A DNA stretch of 64,000 bases from Brevundimonas intermedia (GTDB lineage Bacteria; Pseudomonadota; Alphaproteobacteria; Caulobacterales; Caulobacteraceae). The stretch covers positions 1,054,001 through 1,118,000 of the forward strand of contig NZ_SPVH01000006.1 in the NCBI RefSeq assembly GCF_004614235.1, in the 5' to 3' direction. The number at the start of each line of letters is the position of its first letter. Positions within the stretch are counted from its first letter, which is position 1. The notes under the pieces were generated by a model. That model was given only the letters and a program-made list of their open reading frames with translations. It searched no databases and had not been told where the DNA came from. Positions 24,981 through 32,719 of the stretch are shown here, piece after piece. Both the position numbers and the translations under genes were made by a program.

Positions 24981-25598
24981 TCAGGTCTTGGCCAGCTTCA
25001 GAAAACGGTCCGCCAGGGCAGGATCGTCCTTGAAGGCGCCGGTGAAGCGGGTCGTGATGGTCGAAACGTGCCGATGATGCACCCCGCGCGTGGTCATGCA
25101 CTGATGCTCGGCGTCCACCAGCACCGCCACGCCGCGCGGCTGCAGGTGCGATTCGATGGCGTCGATGATGTCGTTGGTCAGGGTTTCCTGGTTCTGCAGG
25201 CGCCGGGCATAGATCTCGACCACCCGCGCCAGCTTGGAGATGCCGACCACCTTCTCGCCGGGCAGATAGGCGACATAGGCTTTGCCCAGGAAGGGGGCCA
25301 TGTGGTGCTCGCAATGGCTCTCCACCTCGATGTCGCGCAGGATGACCATGTCGTCATAGCCGGTCACATCCTCGAATGTGCGCGACAGCTCCTTGCCCGC
25401 ATCGGCGTCATAGCCGTCGAACCATTCGCCGTAAGCGTCCACCACCCGTTTCGGCGTGTCGATCAAGCCCGGACGGTTCGGATTGTCGCCGGCCCAGGCG
25501 ATCAGGGTCCGCACGGCCTCCAGCGCCTGTTCGCGGCTGGGGCGCACGACGGTCTCATCGCTGCTGACGAGGACGGGCTTGGCGGGGATGACGCTCAT
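24981..25598 (-). CDS. folE: GTP cyclohydrolase I
   Basis: FolE converts GTP to 7,8-dihydroneopterin triphosphate, the first step of folate biosynthesis. The 205-residue protein has the full family signature: [16 protein letters not shown], the zinc site in [20 protein letters not shown] (Cys and two His), [20 protein letters not shown] and [15 protein letters not shown] with the second zinc Cys. Sequence is of the classic type I form. It stands alone, divergent from cysS, with about 107 bases between the two starts that should hold both promoters. Confidence 0.97.
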   Translation of the reverse strand: MSVIPAKPVLVSSDETVVRPSREQALEAVRTLIAWAGDNPNRPGLIDTPKRVVDAYGEWFDGYDADAGKELSRTFEDVTGYDDMVILRDIEVESHCEHHMAPFLGKAYVAYLPGEKVVGISKLARVVEIYARRLQNQETLTNDIIDAIESHLQPRGVAVLVDAEHQCMTTRGVHHRHVSTITTRFTGAFKDDPALADRFLKLAKT

Positions 25599-25705
25599 GA
25601 ACTCGATCCGTTGAGGCAGGCGCCTCTATAAACGATAGACTATATGTCAGGCCGCTATATGGGACGGACCCTCCGTCCTGCAAGAAAACGAAGTCCACCT
25701 CTCCT

Positions 25706-27115
25706 ATGCCGCTGCACATCCACGACACCCTGCGCCGTGAAAAGCGCCTGTTCGAACCGCGCGATCCGAACCGGGTGACCCTCTATGTCTGCGGCCCGAC
25801 GGTCTATGACTACGCCCACATCGGCAATGCGCGTCCGCCGGTGGTGTTCGACGTCCTGGTGCGGCTGCTGCGCCGGACCTACGGCGCGGATCATGTGATC
25901 TACGCCCGCAACGTCACCGACGTGGACGACAAGATCAACCAGAAGGCCGCCCGCGAAGGCGTGCCGATCGGCGAGGTCACGGCCCGCTACGAGGCCGCCT
26001 ATCTTTCCGACATGGGCCTGCTGAACGTGTCGCCGCCCGATCTCGCCCCCCACGTCACCGACTACATCCCGGCCATCGTCGATCAGATCCAGGCCATCGT
26101 CGACGCCGGCTGCGCCTATGCGGCTGAGGGTCATGTCCTGTTCGACGTCTCGTCCTACAAGGCCTACGGCGCCCTGTCGGGCCGGAACCTGGACGACATG
26201 ATCGCCGGCGCTCGCGTCGAGGTCGCCCCCTACAAGAAGAACCCCCACGACTTCGTCCTGTGGAAACCGTCCAAGACCGACGAACCGTCCTGGCCGTCGC
26301 CCTGGGGCGAGGGGCGGCCCGGCTGGCATATCGAATGCTCGGCCATGATCGAACAGACCCTGGGCCTGCCCATCGACATCCACGGCGGCGGCATCGACCT
26401 GGTCTTCCCCCACCACGAGAACGAGATCGCCCAGGGCGTCTGCGCCCACGGCCATGCCCATGACGATCAGGCGCACGACGCATACGCCCGCTACTGGATG
26501 CACAACGGCTTCCTGACCGTGGACGCCGAGAAGATGTCCAAGTCCATCGGCAACGTCCTGCTGCTGCACGACCTGGTCCAGGCCATGCCCGGCGAGGTCG
26601 TCCGCTGGGCGCTGCTGAGCGCCCACTATCGCCAGCCGCTGGACTGGAATCAGGGCCTGCTGGATCAGTCGAAGAAGTCGCTGGATCGCCTGTACGGCGC
26701 CCTGCATCGCTCCAGCGGCGTCGAAGCCCTGGACCTTGATCCGCCCGCCGACTTCCTGAAGTCGATCGAGGACGATCTGAATACCCCCGGCGCCATGGCC
26801 AGCCTGTTCGCCCTGTCCAGCGAGATCGAGCGTGGCATGACGGCCGGCGACGCGGCCGCCGTGGTCCAGGCGCGCGGCCGCCTGGTCGCCTGCGCCTCCA
26901 TCCTGGGCGTGCTTCAGGCCGATCCTGCCGCCTGGCTGGAGGGCGATGTCTCCGACGCCCTGCGCATCGAGGTCGAAGCCCTGCTGGACCAACGCGCCTC
27001 GGCCCGCGCCGCCAAGGACTGGTCCGAGGCCGACCGCATCCGCGACCGCCTCAACGAACTGAACGTCGTCGTCATGGACGGCCCCGAAGGCGCGACCTGG
27101 CGGATGAAGGGCTGA
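25706..27115 (+). CDS. cysS: Cysteinyl-tRNA synthetase
   Basis: Charges tRNA-Cys with cysteine. The 469-residue protein has the class I motifs: [18 protein letters not shown] (HIGN, with the zinc-binding Cys), the zinc ligands in GWHIECSAM and PHHENEIAQ, and EKMSKSIGN (KMSKS) near residue 275. The C-terminal anticodon-binding helices end in EGATWRMKG. Length is normal. The only cognate tRNA candidate in this window is the unusual tRNA-Cys-like sequence about 2.1 kb downstream. A long inverted repeat follows the stop. Confidence 0.97.
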   Translation: MPLHIHDTLRREKRLFEPRDPNRVTLYVCGPTVYDYAHIGNARPPVVFDVLVRLLRRTYGADHVIYARNVTDVDDKINQKAAREGVPIGEVTARYEAAYLSDMGLLNVSPPDLAPHVTDYIPAIVDQIQAIVDAGCAYAAEGHVLFDVSSYKAYGALSGRNLDDMIAGARVEVAPYKKNPHDFVLWKPSKTDEPSWPSPWGEGRPGWHIECSAMIEQTLGLPIDIHGGGIDLVFPHHENEIAQGVCAHGHAHDDQAHDAYARYWMHNGFLTVDAEKMSKSIGNVLLLHDLVQAMPGEVVRWALLSAHYRQPLDWNQGLLDQSKKSLDRLYGALHRSSGVEALDLDPPADFLKSIEDDLNTPGAMASLFALSSEIERGMTAGDAAAVVQARGRLVACASILGVLQADPAAWLEGDVSDALRIEVEALLDQRASARAAKDWSEADRIRDRLNELNVVVMDGPEGATWRMKG

Positions 27116-27130
27116 AGTCCCACAGGCGCC

Positions 27131-27264
27131 TCTCCCTCCCCTTCATGGGGAGGGACGATCGCGCAGCGATCCGGGTGGGGCCGTAAGGGCAGCGGAGACG
27201 CTTCATACTGCCCCACCCCGGCTGCGCTTCGCTTCGCCGCCCCTCCCCATGAAGGGGAGGGAGA
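27131..27264. repeat. Long inverted repeat with 24-bp perfect ends
   Basis: The ends at 27131-27154 and 27241-27264 are exact reverse complements (each itself a hairpin around CCCTCCCC and GGGGAGGG). The interior also pairs in part (GCGCAGC with GCTGCGC, GTGGGG with CCCCAC). The whole 134 bases can fold into one long stem-loop. It follows cysS by about 15 bases. No T-run follows, so it is more like a dispersed palindromic element (REP/MITE type) than a classical terminator, although it could stop or stabilise the cysS transcript. Confidence 0.75.
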
Positions 27265-27756
27265 AAAACTCGCCAGCCATCACAATGACGCTGGTTCATT
27301 CGCAGCGATTTCAATCGCTTGCCGATTTATGTCCCCGATCTTCCATCCCCCCTCCGAAACGCGCGTAGTTTAATCCCGTCCCGTCGCATCGGAGGGCTCG
27401 CTTGGCCTGCGACCTTGCGGCGGCGGGAGCGGATGGAACGGGAGCGGGTCTGAAACGGCCCGCGCTGACATCGACTCATGGAGCGGTGTCGGAGGGTCGA
27501 GGGGGATACTCGATCGCACTCGGGACGGGGTTTCGCAGACCCCGCCGACCCGTCGCAGGCTTATGGGGTTAGGCGATAAGACCGCCACCGCTCGACGCCC
27601 CGAGCTTGCAGGCCAACCTTCCGCGCGGAGCGTCAACCCTTCGTCGAAACGGTAATCTCTAATCACACTCCGGGCGAAGGCCCGGCGCTCCGCCCAGCCC
27701 TCCAACATCTCCGCCCGTAAAGGCAGGAGCGCCGAACCATGCCCGGATTTACGTCC
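27265..27756. other. Non-coding stretch with several hairpins, unidentified
   Basis: About 490 bases without a convincing gene. A 112-codon minus-strand reading frame exists but is Pro/Arg/Ser-rich and matches no family I know. Local hairpins include CGGGGT/ACCCCG near 27530 and CCGGGC-GAAG-GCCCGG near 27672. I could not match it to RNase P, SRP RNA, tmRNA or a known riboswitch. It lies between the cysS repeat and the 3' end of the transglycosylase gene. Confidence 0.4.
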
Positions 27757-29040
27757 TCAGTTCGCCCGACGGATCAGCTCGTCCGCCAGCGTCGGCGTCA
27801 GATAGCCGTCGGCGATCCGACCCGTCGCCACCTGCCAGCGGCGCAGGGCCGCGCGGGTGTTGGACCCGATCACCCCGTCGACGCCTTGCGTATCGTAACC
27901 CAGCTGCGTCAGCGCCCGCTGCGCCCCGATCCGCTGTTCGCGCGACATCGACGGATCGTTGGGCCAAGCCTTGCTCAGCGCCGGCTTGCCCATGATCCCG
28001 TCCGCCGTCAGGCCGATGGCCAGGGCGTAGCTGACCGAGTTGTTGTAGCGGCGGATCACATAGTGGTTCGGCAGGGCCAGGAATGCCGGGCCGTTCGCGC
28101 CCTGCGGCAACAGGATGGTCGCCTCTTCCAGCGCCTCGGCCCCGTTCGGCGTGCCGCCCTGCGCCAGACGCACGCCCTTGGCCGCCCAAGTGGTCCAGTT
28201 GTGCTTGGGTCCTTCCGCCTCGGCATAGTCGAAGCCGGAGGGCAGGGTGACCTCATAGCCCCAGCCCTGGCCGCGCTTCCAGCCGGCCTGGGCCAGCAGG
28301 TTGGCGGCGGACGCCAGGGCGTCGGCGTCGTCGGCCCAGATGTCGACCTTGCCGTCGCCGTCCTGGTCCACGCCCAGGCGCAGATAGTTGTCGGGCATGA
28401 ACTGTGTCTGGCCCATGGCCCCGGCCCAGCTGCCCTTCAGGCCCGCGCGCTCGCGTCGGCCGTCTACGACGATGTCCAGCGCATCCTTCAACTGGCCCTC
28501 GGCCCAGTCGCGCCGGCGGCCGTCATAGGCCAGGGTCGCCAGCGAGCGGATGACGTCATAGTCGCCCTGGACCTGACCGAAGGCGCTCTCCTGCGCCCAG
28601 ACGCCGACCAGGATTTCGCTGGGCACGCCGAACCGCTGGACCACCGACCACGGCACCCGGTCGATTCGCTGCTTGGCCTGGGCGATTCGCACCGGCGTCA
28701 CCGCGTTCTGGATATAGGCGCCGGCGGGCTTGGAGAATTCCGGCTGGTTGCGGTCCAGACGGATCACCGTCGGATCGGGCGTCAGCCCGTCCAGTTCGCG
28801 GGCGTAGTCGGCGCGGCGGGCGCCGCCCTTGCGAGCCAGGAACCCCTGTTTCCAGCCCTCGAACCCTTGCTGATCATAGGCGGCCAGCGGCGGCGTCTGC
28901 GGCGCGGGGGCAGGGGCCGTGACGGGGGCGCCTGGTTGCGGCTGGGGCTGCGGCGTCGGCAGGCCGACCTGCGGCTCGGGCAACATGGGGGCGCAGGCCG
29001 AAACACAGCCGATGAGGAGAAGGCGATAGGAAAAGCGCAT
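27757..29040 (-). CDS. MltB-type lytic murein transglycosylase with PG-binding domain
   Basis: A 427-residue lipoprotein that cleaves the glycan strands of peptidoglycan. The signal is short (MRFSYRLLLIGCVSAC) and followed by a Pro/Gln-rich linker to residue about 60. The SLT domain of the MltB group has WAQESAFGQVQGDYDV with catalytic Glu and GSWAGAMGQTQFMPDNYL; a calcium-binding-like loop DQDGDGKVDIWADDADA follows. The C-terminal 60 residues form a PG-binding domain (YDTQGVDGVIGSNTRAALRR). I chose the ATG at 29040; an in-frame TTG three codons earlier is less likely. Confidence 0.92.
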   Translation of the reverse strand: MRFSYRLLLIGCVSACAPMLPEPQVGLPTPQPQPQPGAPVTAPAPAPQTPPLAAYDQQGFEGWKQGFLARKGGARRADYARELDGLTPDPTVIRLDRNQPEFSKPAGAYIQNAVTPVRIAQAKQRIDRVPWSVVQRFGVPSEILVGVWAQESAFGQVQGDYDVIRSLATLAYDGRRRDWAEGQLKDALDIVVDGRRERAGLKGSWAGAMGQTQFMPDNYLRLGVDQDGDGKVDIWADDADALASAANLLAQAGWKRGQGWGYEVTLPSGFDYAEAEGPKHNWTTWAAKGVRLAQGGTPNGAEALEEATILLPQGANGPAFLALPNHYVIRRYNNSVSYALAIGLTADGIMGKPALSKAWPNDPSMSREQRIGAQRALTQLGYDTQGVDGVIGSNTRAALRRWQVATGRIADGYLTPTLADELIRRAN

Positions 29041-29232
29041 GAGATTCAAACTAAAGCCCCCGAGGTCAGACGTGAAATGACATCCGCGAGAACGTCCATT
29101 TCAGGGCCATAAAGCGCCAATGAGGCGAAAGCGTTGCCTTGCTTCTCCCGGCTGGGGTGCAATGCACTGTATTAACCACTTTTATATTGGACGACTTAAG
29201 CGTGTGTGGCGTAATGACGCACAAGCTCTGAC

Positions 29233-29309
29233 GGCCTGATGGCGGAGTGGCGACGCGGCGGGCGTGCAACCCCGTAAACCCTCCGTTCGACTCGGGGGTC
29301 AGGCCTCCA
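29233..29309 (+). tRNA. tRNA-Cys-like sequence, possible functional or pseudo-tRNA (anticodon GCA)
   Basis: Seven-bp acceptor stem GGCCTGA/TCAGGCC with discriminator T and encoded CCA. The D arm (GCGG, loop AGTGGCG, ACGC) and T arm (CTCCG, loop TTCGACT, CGGGG) are well formed and look like tRNA-Cys. Two faults are visible. The anticodon loop has eight bases (CGTGCAAC between GCGGG and CCCGT), one more than normal before U33-GCA, and one extra G (29298) sits between the T stem and the acceptor stem. The anticodon GCA reads Cys codons. It may be a real tRNA with odd geometry, a decayed copy, or may contain sequence errors. Confidence 0.55.
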
Positions 29310-29319
29310 TGGTTTTTGA

Positions 29320-29353
29320 ACGTGCTATCGCCCTTCGGGCGACTTGAGCACGT
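29320..29353. repeat. Palindromic repeat copy 1 (inverted orientation)
   Basis: A 34-base palindrome (ACGTGCT ... AGCACGT outer stem, with CGCCC-TTC-GGGCG inside) ten bases after the tRNA-like sequence. It shares the core GCCCGAAGGGCGATAGC, read on the minus strand, with two more copies at 29684 and 30200. It may double as a transcription stop for the tRNA-like unit, with the TTTTT at about 29313-29317 just before it. Confidence 0.7.
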
Positions 29354-29511
29354 GCGAGGAAATGCGTCGCCAGGCAGGCTGGGCCTGGGTTCTATGCGGT
29401 TTTGGCCTTTGGCGGGTTGACCTTCCGAACCCCTCTCTCTATACGACCGCCTCCGCCGCGATCCGACCGGGTCAGCGGCTTTCTTATTGGTTTCTCTCAG
29501 GACGTCCGACG

Positions 29512-29637
29512 ATGAAGGTCCGTAGCTCGCTCAAGTCCCTGAAGACCCGCCACCGCGACTGCAAGGTCGTGCGTCGCAAGGGCGTCGTCTTCGTCATCAA
29601 CAAGACCGACCCGCGCTTCAAGGCGAAGCAGGGCTAA
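29512..29637 (+). CDS. rpmJ: 50S ribosomal protein L36
   Basis: A 41-residue basic ribosomal protein of the large subunit. The sequence [20 protein letters not shown], then RRKG and [13 protein letters not shown], is the alphaproteobacterial (YkgO-like) L36 type; only one Cys remains, so the zinc ribbon of the classical type is absent, as usual for this subtype. The ATG at 29512 is preceded by CAGGACG. A good terminator follows about 100 bases downstream, with a palindromic repeat between the stop and the terminator. Confidence 0.95.
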   Translation: MKVRSSLKSLKTRHRDCKVVRRKGVVFVINKTDPRFKAKQG

Positions 29638-29683
29638 GCAGCGTTTGCAGCACGTCGCTTCGGCGGCGTGCGCACGCTGGGTC

Positions 29684-29713
29684 GCGCTCAAGCAGCCCGA
29701 AGGGCGATAGCGC
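29684..29713. repeat. Palindromic repeat copy 2
   Basis: The 30-base sequence beginning GCGCTCAAGCAGCCCGAAGG and ending GCGATAGCGC. It forms a hairpin (GCGCT...AGCGC outer pairs, GCCC-GAA-GGGC inner). Identical to the copy at 30200 except for one base. It lies in the 3' region of the rpmJ transcript. Confidence 0.8.
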
Positions 29714-29736
29714 GCTTAGAAAAGCCTACGATCCAC

Positions 29737-29767
29737 AGGCTGCGGATGTTTGTCCGCGGCCTTTTTC
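29737..29767 (+). terminator. Rho-independent terminator of rpmJ
   Basis: A 10-bp stem (AGGCTGCGGA paired with TCCGCGGCCT, one T-G pair), six-base loop TGTTTG, followed immediately by TTTTC. It lies 100 bases after the rpmJ stop on the plus strand and separates rpmJ from gapR. Confidence 0.9.
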
Positions 29768-29834
29768 GTGTTCGCGGTTGAGTCGCACCTGTCGGCATGG
29801 TTAGCGTCCGCGCCTGATTTCTGGAGTATCCCTC

Positions 29835-30110
29835 ATGGCTGACGACGCGTCCTTCGACGGTGGTCCCGACATTCTCAACGCGACGGCCCAGGGCCGCCTG
29901 CGCACCATCATCGAACGCCTGGAGCGCCTCGAAGAGGACAAGCAGGCCGTCATGACCGACATGAAGGAGGTCTTCGCCGAGGCCAAGGGCGAGGGCTACG
30001 ACGTCAAGATCCTGCGCAAGGTCATCCGCATCAGGAAGCAGGACAAGGCCAAGCGCCAGGAAGAGGACGCCATCCTGGACCTCTACCTGTCGGCCCTCGG
30101 CGAGATCTGA
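29835..30110 (+). CDS. gapR: Nucleoid-associated protein GapR (DUF2312)
   Basis: GapR is a small DNA-binding protein of alphaproteobacteria that binds AT-rich and overtwisted DNA ahead of replication and transcription and helps topoisomerases; it is important in Caulobacter. The 91-residue protein has the expected coiled-coil N-terminal helix (IIERLERLEEDKQAVMTDMK), FAEAKGEGYDVKILRKVIR and the very conserved basic end RKQDKAKRQEEDAILDLYLS. Length matches Caulobacter GapR. The gene has its own leader after the rpmJ terminator; the next gene starts 12 bases after its stop. Confidence 0.95.
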   Translation: MADDASFDGGPDILNATAQGRLRTIIERLERLEEDKQAVMTDMKEVFAEAKGEGYDVKILRKVIRIRKQDKAKRQEEDAILDLYLSALGEI

Positions 30111-30122
30111 GGCTGACCCGGC

Positions 30123-30587
30123 TTGAAGCGCACCCCCTTCAAGCCAGGAGGCGGCCTGTCGCGCTCAGGCAGCATCAAGGGCGATGGCGCTTCAAGTCTG
30201 CGCTCAAGCAGCCCGAAGGGCGGTAGCGCCAACAAGAAGCCTATCCCGAGTCCATTTGAGCAACAGCGCGAAGCCGCCAAACGCGCTGCTCTCAACGCTT
30301 TGAAACGCGCCCGCCGCTCGGCAGAGAAGGCGGGCGTTTCACTGTCCGAATGGGAGGGCGAGTTCATCGACTCGGTCAGCGAGCGGGTGAAGACCCACGG
30401 CCGCGCCTTCGCCGACCCCGAAAAAGGCGCGCCGGGCCAGGCGCTGTCGGCCATGCAAGGCCGCAAGCTCAAGGAAATCACCGCCAAAGCCAACGGCGAG
30501 GAGCCGAAACGACGGTGGCGACGCGGCAAGACGTCAGGCTCGAATCAACCTCAGGATGGCACCGATATCGTGGGGGATGAGCAATGA
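30123..30587 (+). CDS. Basic hypothetical protein containing an in-frame palindromic repeat
   Basis: A 154-residue Lys/Arg-rich protein starting at TTG (MKRTPFKPGGG, an N-terminus reminiscent of phage NinG/HNH-like proteins, although no HNH or zinc motif follows). GAGG of the gapR end lies upstream at a plausible distance. Residues about 26-36 (SLRSSSPKGGS) are encoded by a copy of the 30-base palindromic repeat at 30200-30229. The middle is a helical segment (REAAKRAALNALKRARRSAE) and the C-terminus is basic (KRRWRRGKTSG). It starts 12 bases after gapR and overlaps the DUF805 gene by 4 bases (ATGA), so the three are probably co-transcribed. Function unknown. Confidence 0.7.
   Translation: MKRTPFKPGGGLSRSGSIKGDGASSLRSSSPKGGSANKKPIPSPFEQQREAAKRAALNALKRARRSAEKAGVSLSEWEGEFIDSVSERVKTHGRAFADPEKGAPGQALSAMQGRKLKEITAKANGEEPKRRWRRGKTSGSNQPQDGTDIVGDEQ
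30200..30229. repeat. Palindromic repeat copy 3, inside a coding frame
   Basis: Thirty bases matching copy 2 (29684-29713) with one difference (GCGGTAGCGC instead of GCGATAGCGC). It lies in frame inside the basic protein gene 30123-30587, contributing ten codons without a stop. Confidence 0.8.
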
Positions 30588-31159
30588 ATTCGATCTTGGC
30601 TGGCTTTCGGCGCCTGGCGGATTTCAACGGGCGGGACAGGCGGTCGCAGTTCTGGCCCTACGCACTCACTGTGGTCGGACTGTCCTTCGTCGGATTGTGG
30701 CTGGGCATGATCCCGGCCATGACCGCGATCTTCGAACAGGCGTCCGCAGTCGCTGCGACGCACCCCGAGGCTGCGACCGTCGTCAGCGGACCCGGCCACT
30801 ACTCCGTCGAGATCCACGATGAGGCCTTCATGCCGGATATGGGGCCGTTCTTCCTCGTTCTGAGGATCGGCGTGGCCGCAATCGTGATCCTGCTCGCCGC
30901 CGCCGTGACCCGCCGTCTGCACGATACCGGCCGTGCCGGCTATTGGGGTCTTCCTCCGGTGATCTTTCTGACGATTTGCCTGACGGCCTTTCCGACCGTG
31001 ATGGCGCGGCTGATGGCCGAGGAAGGGCCTGACATGAGCCTGTTCATGCTGCTCTTCCTGAACAACTTCCTCTATATCGCCAGCCTGATCGGCCTCATCA
31101 TTCTGCTGTCGCTCGATAGCAAGACGACGGCGAACCGCTACGGTCCGCCCGCGACCTAG
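30584..31159 (+). CDS. DUF805 membrane protein
   Basis: A 191-residue DUF805 protein with four membrane helices. It shows the family's opening (GFRRLADFNGRDRRSQFWPY) and the motif ITRRLHDTGRAGYWGL-like (here VTRRLHDTGRAGYWGLPPV) after the second helix. An external loop between helices 1 and 2 (residues about 45-85) is longer than usual and contains Ser/Glu/His. DUF805 function is unknown. The ATG overlaps the previous stop (ATGA), indicating translational coupling. Confidence 0.88.
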   Translation: MNSILAGFRRLADFNGRDRRSQFWPYALTVVGLSFVGLWLGMIPAMTAIFEQASAVAATHPEAATVVSGPGHYSVEIHDEAFMPDMGPFFLVLRIGVAAIVILLAAAVTRRLHDTGRAGYWGLPPVIFLTICLTAFPTVMARLMAEEGPDMSLFMLLFLNNFLYIASLIGLIILLSLDSKTTANRYGPPAT

Positions 31160-31161
31160 CC

Positions 31162-32613
31162 TCAGCCCGCTTCCTTCAACTGACCTTCCAGGCCCTGCTC
31201 GCGGACCTTGCGGTACAAGGTCGAGCGGCCGATCCCCAGGCGGCGGGCGATCTCGCTCATATGGCCGGCATAGACCTCGATGGCGTGCTGGATCAGGTCG
31301 CGTTCGATGTCTTCCAGGGTCCGCAGGTGCCCGCGGTCGTCTAGGATGCGGATAGGCTGGTCCGCCTGGCTGGCGTGATCGGCCTGGGCGCTGGCGGCCG
31401 TAGCGGCATACAGGGGCTGGGCGTCCGGCATCGGGGCGGCGACGCCCGAGACGGCGGGGAAATCGTGCGGCTGCAGGAAGGGCGCGTCGGCCAGGACGAT
31501 GGCGCGGAACACCGCGTTCTCCAGCTGGCGCACATTGCCGGGCCAATCGAACCCTTGCAGCAGGGCCAGGGTCTCGGGCGCGCAGCCGGCGATCCGCTTG
31601 CCTTCCTCGGCGTTGAAGCGGGCGATGAAATGATCGACCAGCGGCGCGATGTCCTCGCGCCGATCGCGCAGGGACGGGGCCTCGATCGGAAACACGTTCA
31701 GGCGATAGAACAGGTCCTCGCGGAAAGCGCCGTCCTTGACCTGCTGGGCCGGGTCGCGATTGGTCGCCGAGACGATGCGCACGTCGATCTTGACCGGCCG
31801 CTTGCCGCCGACAGGATCGATCTCGCCTTCCTGCAGGGCGCGCAGCAGCTTGACCTGCATGTCCAGCGGCAGTTCGCCGATCTCGTCTAGGAACAGGGTG
31901 CCGCCGTCCGCCTCTCGGAACTTGCCCAGCGTCTTGTCCACGGCGCCGGTGAAGGCGCCCTTCTCGTGCCCGAACAGGATGGATTCGATCAGATTGGCGG
32001 GCAGGGCGCCGCAGTTGACGGCGATGAAGGGCTTGCCGGCCCGGTCGCTGGCGCCGTGCAGGGCGCGGGCGATCACTTCCTTGCCGACGCCGCTCTCGCC
32101 GGTGATCAGGACGGGGATGGAGGATTTGGCGGCCCGGGCGCCCAGCGCCTTGACCATCCGCATCGGCGCGCTGTCGCCTACGATGTCGTCGAAACTGGTG
32201 CGGCCCTGGACGCGCTTGGTCAGGCGTCCGACCTCGGCCGTCAGCCGCTTCATCTGCATGGCGTTGCGCACGCCGACCAGCAGCCGCTCGGGCCCGACCG
32301 GCTTGACGAAGAAGTCCTGGGCCCCGGCCTGCATGGCCTTGACCACCATGTCGATGCCGCCGTTGGCCGTCAGCACGATGACCGGCTCGTTGATCCCGGC
32401 GCTGCGCAGTTCGGCCAGGCATTCCAGCCCCGACATCTCTGGCATGATCATGTCCAGCAGGATCAGGTCGGCCCCGCCGCCGCGCACCATCCGGTCGATG
32501 GCCTCGCCGCCGCTGGCGGCATGGACCACGGCGTTGCCGTCCCGCTCCAGCACGGCCTGGATCAGCCGGCGCTGGGTCGGATCGTCGTCAACGACCAGAA
32601 TGGTCTTGGCCAT
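31162..32613 (-). CDS. Sigma-54-dependent response regulator, TacA/NtrC type
   Basis: A 483-residue activator in three parts. Receiver: residues 1-120 ([26 protein letters not shown] with phosphoacceptor Asp). AAA+ domain: residues about 145-385, with [25 protein letters not shown] (sigma-54 contact loop GAFTGA) and [13 protein letters not shown]-terminal Fis-type helix-turn-helix: [20 protein letters not shown]. It activates sigma-54 promoters after phosphorylation. The receiver start resembles Caulobacter TacA, a phosphorelay-controlled stalk regulator, but no cognate kinase is adjacent. ATG at 32613 is the family start. Confidence 0.92.
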   Translation of the reverse strand: MAKTILVVDDDPTQRRLIQAVLERDGNAVVHAASGGEAIDRMVRGGGADLILLDMIMPEMSGLECLAELRSAGINEPVIVLTANGGIDMVVKAMQAGAQDFFVKPVGPERLLVGVRNAMQMKRLTAEVGRLTKRVQGRTSFDDIVGDSAPMRMVKALGARAAKSSIPVLITGESGVGKEVIARALHGASDRAGKPFIAVNCGALPANLIESILFGHEKGAFTGAVDKTLGKFREADGGTLFLDEIGELPLDMQVKLLRALQEGEIDPVGGKRPVKIDVRIVSATNRDPAQQVKDGAFREDLFYRLNVFPIEAPSLRDRREDIAPLVDHFIARFNAEEGKRIAGCAPETLALLQGFDWPGNVRQLENAVFRAIVLADAPFLQPHDFPAVSGVAAPMPDAQPLYAATAASAQADHASQADQPIRILDDRGHLRTLEDIERDLIQHAIEVYAGHMSEIARRLGIGRSTLYRKVREQGLEGQLKEAG

Positions 32614-32719
32614 GAAAGCCCCTTGTGCTGTCGCCACCCCTGTCGCGGATGGATCGTTTCGGGACGATTTCTAGGAAGTCGAGGTGAAAATCGAGTGATG
32701 GGGCATGGTGTCCGCCGCG

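Noticed and set aside
27370..27708. A 112-codon minus-strand frame in the long gap
   Set aside because: Composition is Pro/Arg/Ser-rich, no ribosome site of note and no family match. I kept the region as non-coding, with the frame mentioned as an alternative.
27265..27756. Permuted tmRNA or RNase P RNA in the long gap
   Set aside because: I looked for the tag-peptide coding pattern and the GAGGAAAGTCC core of RNase P on both strands and found neither.
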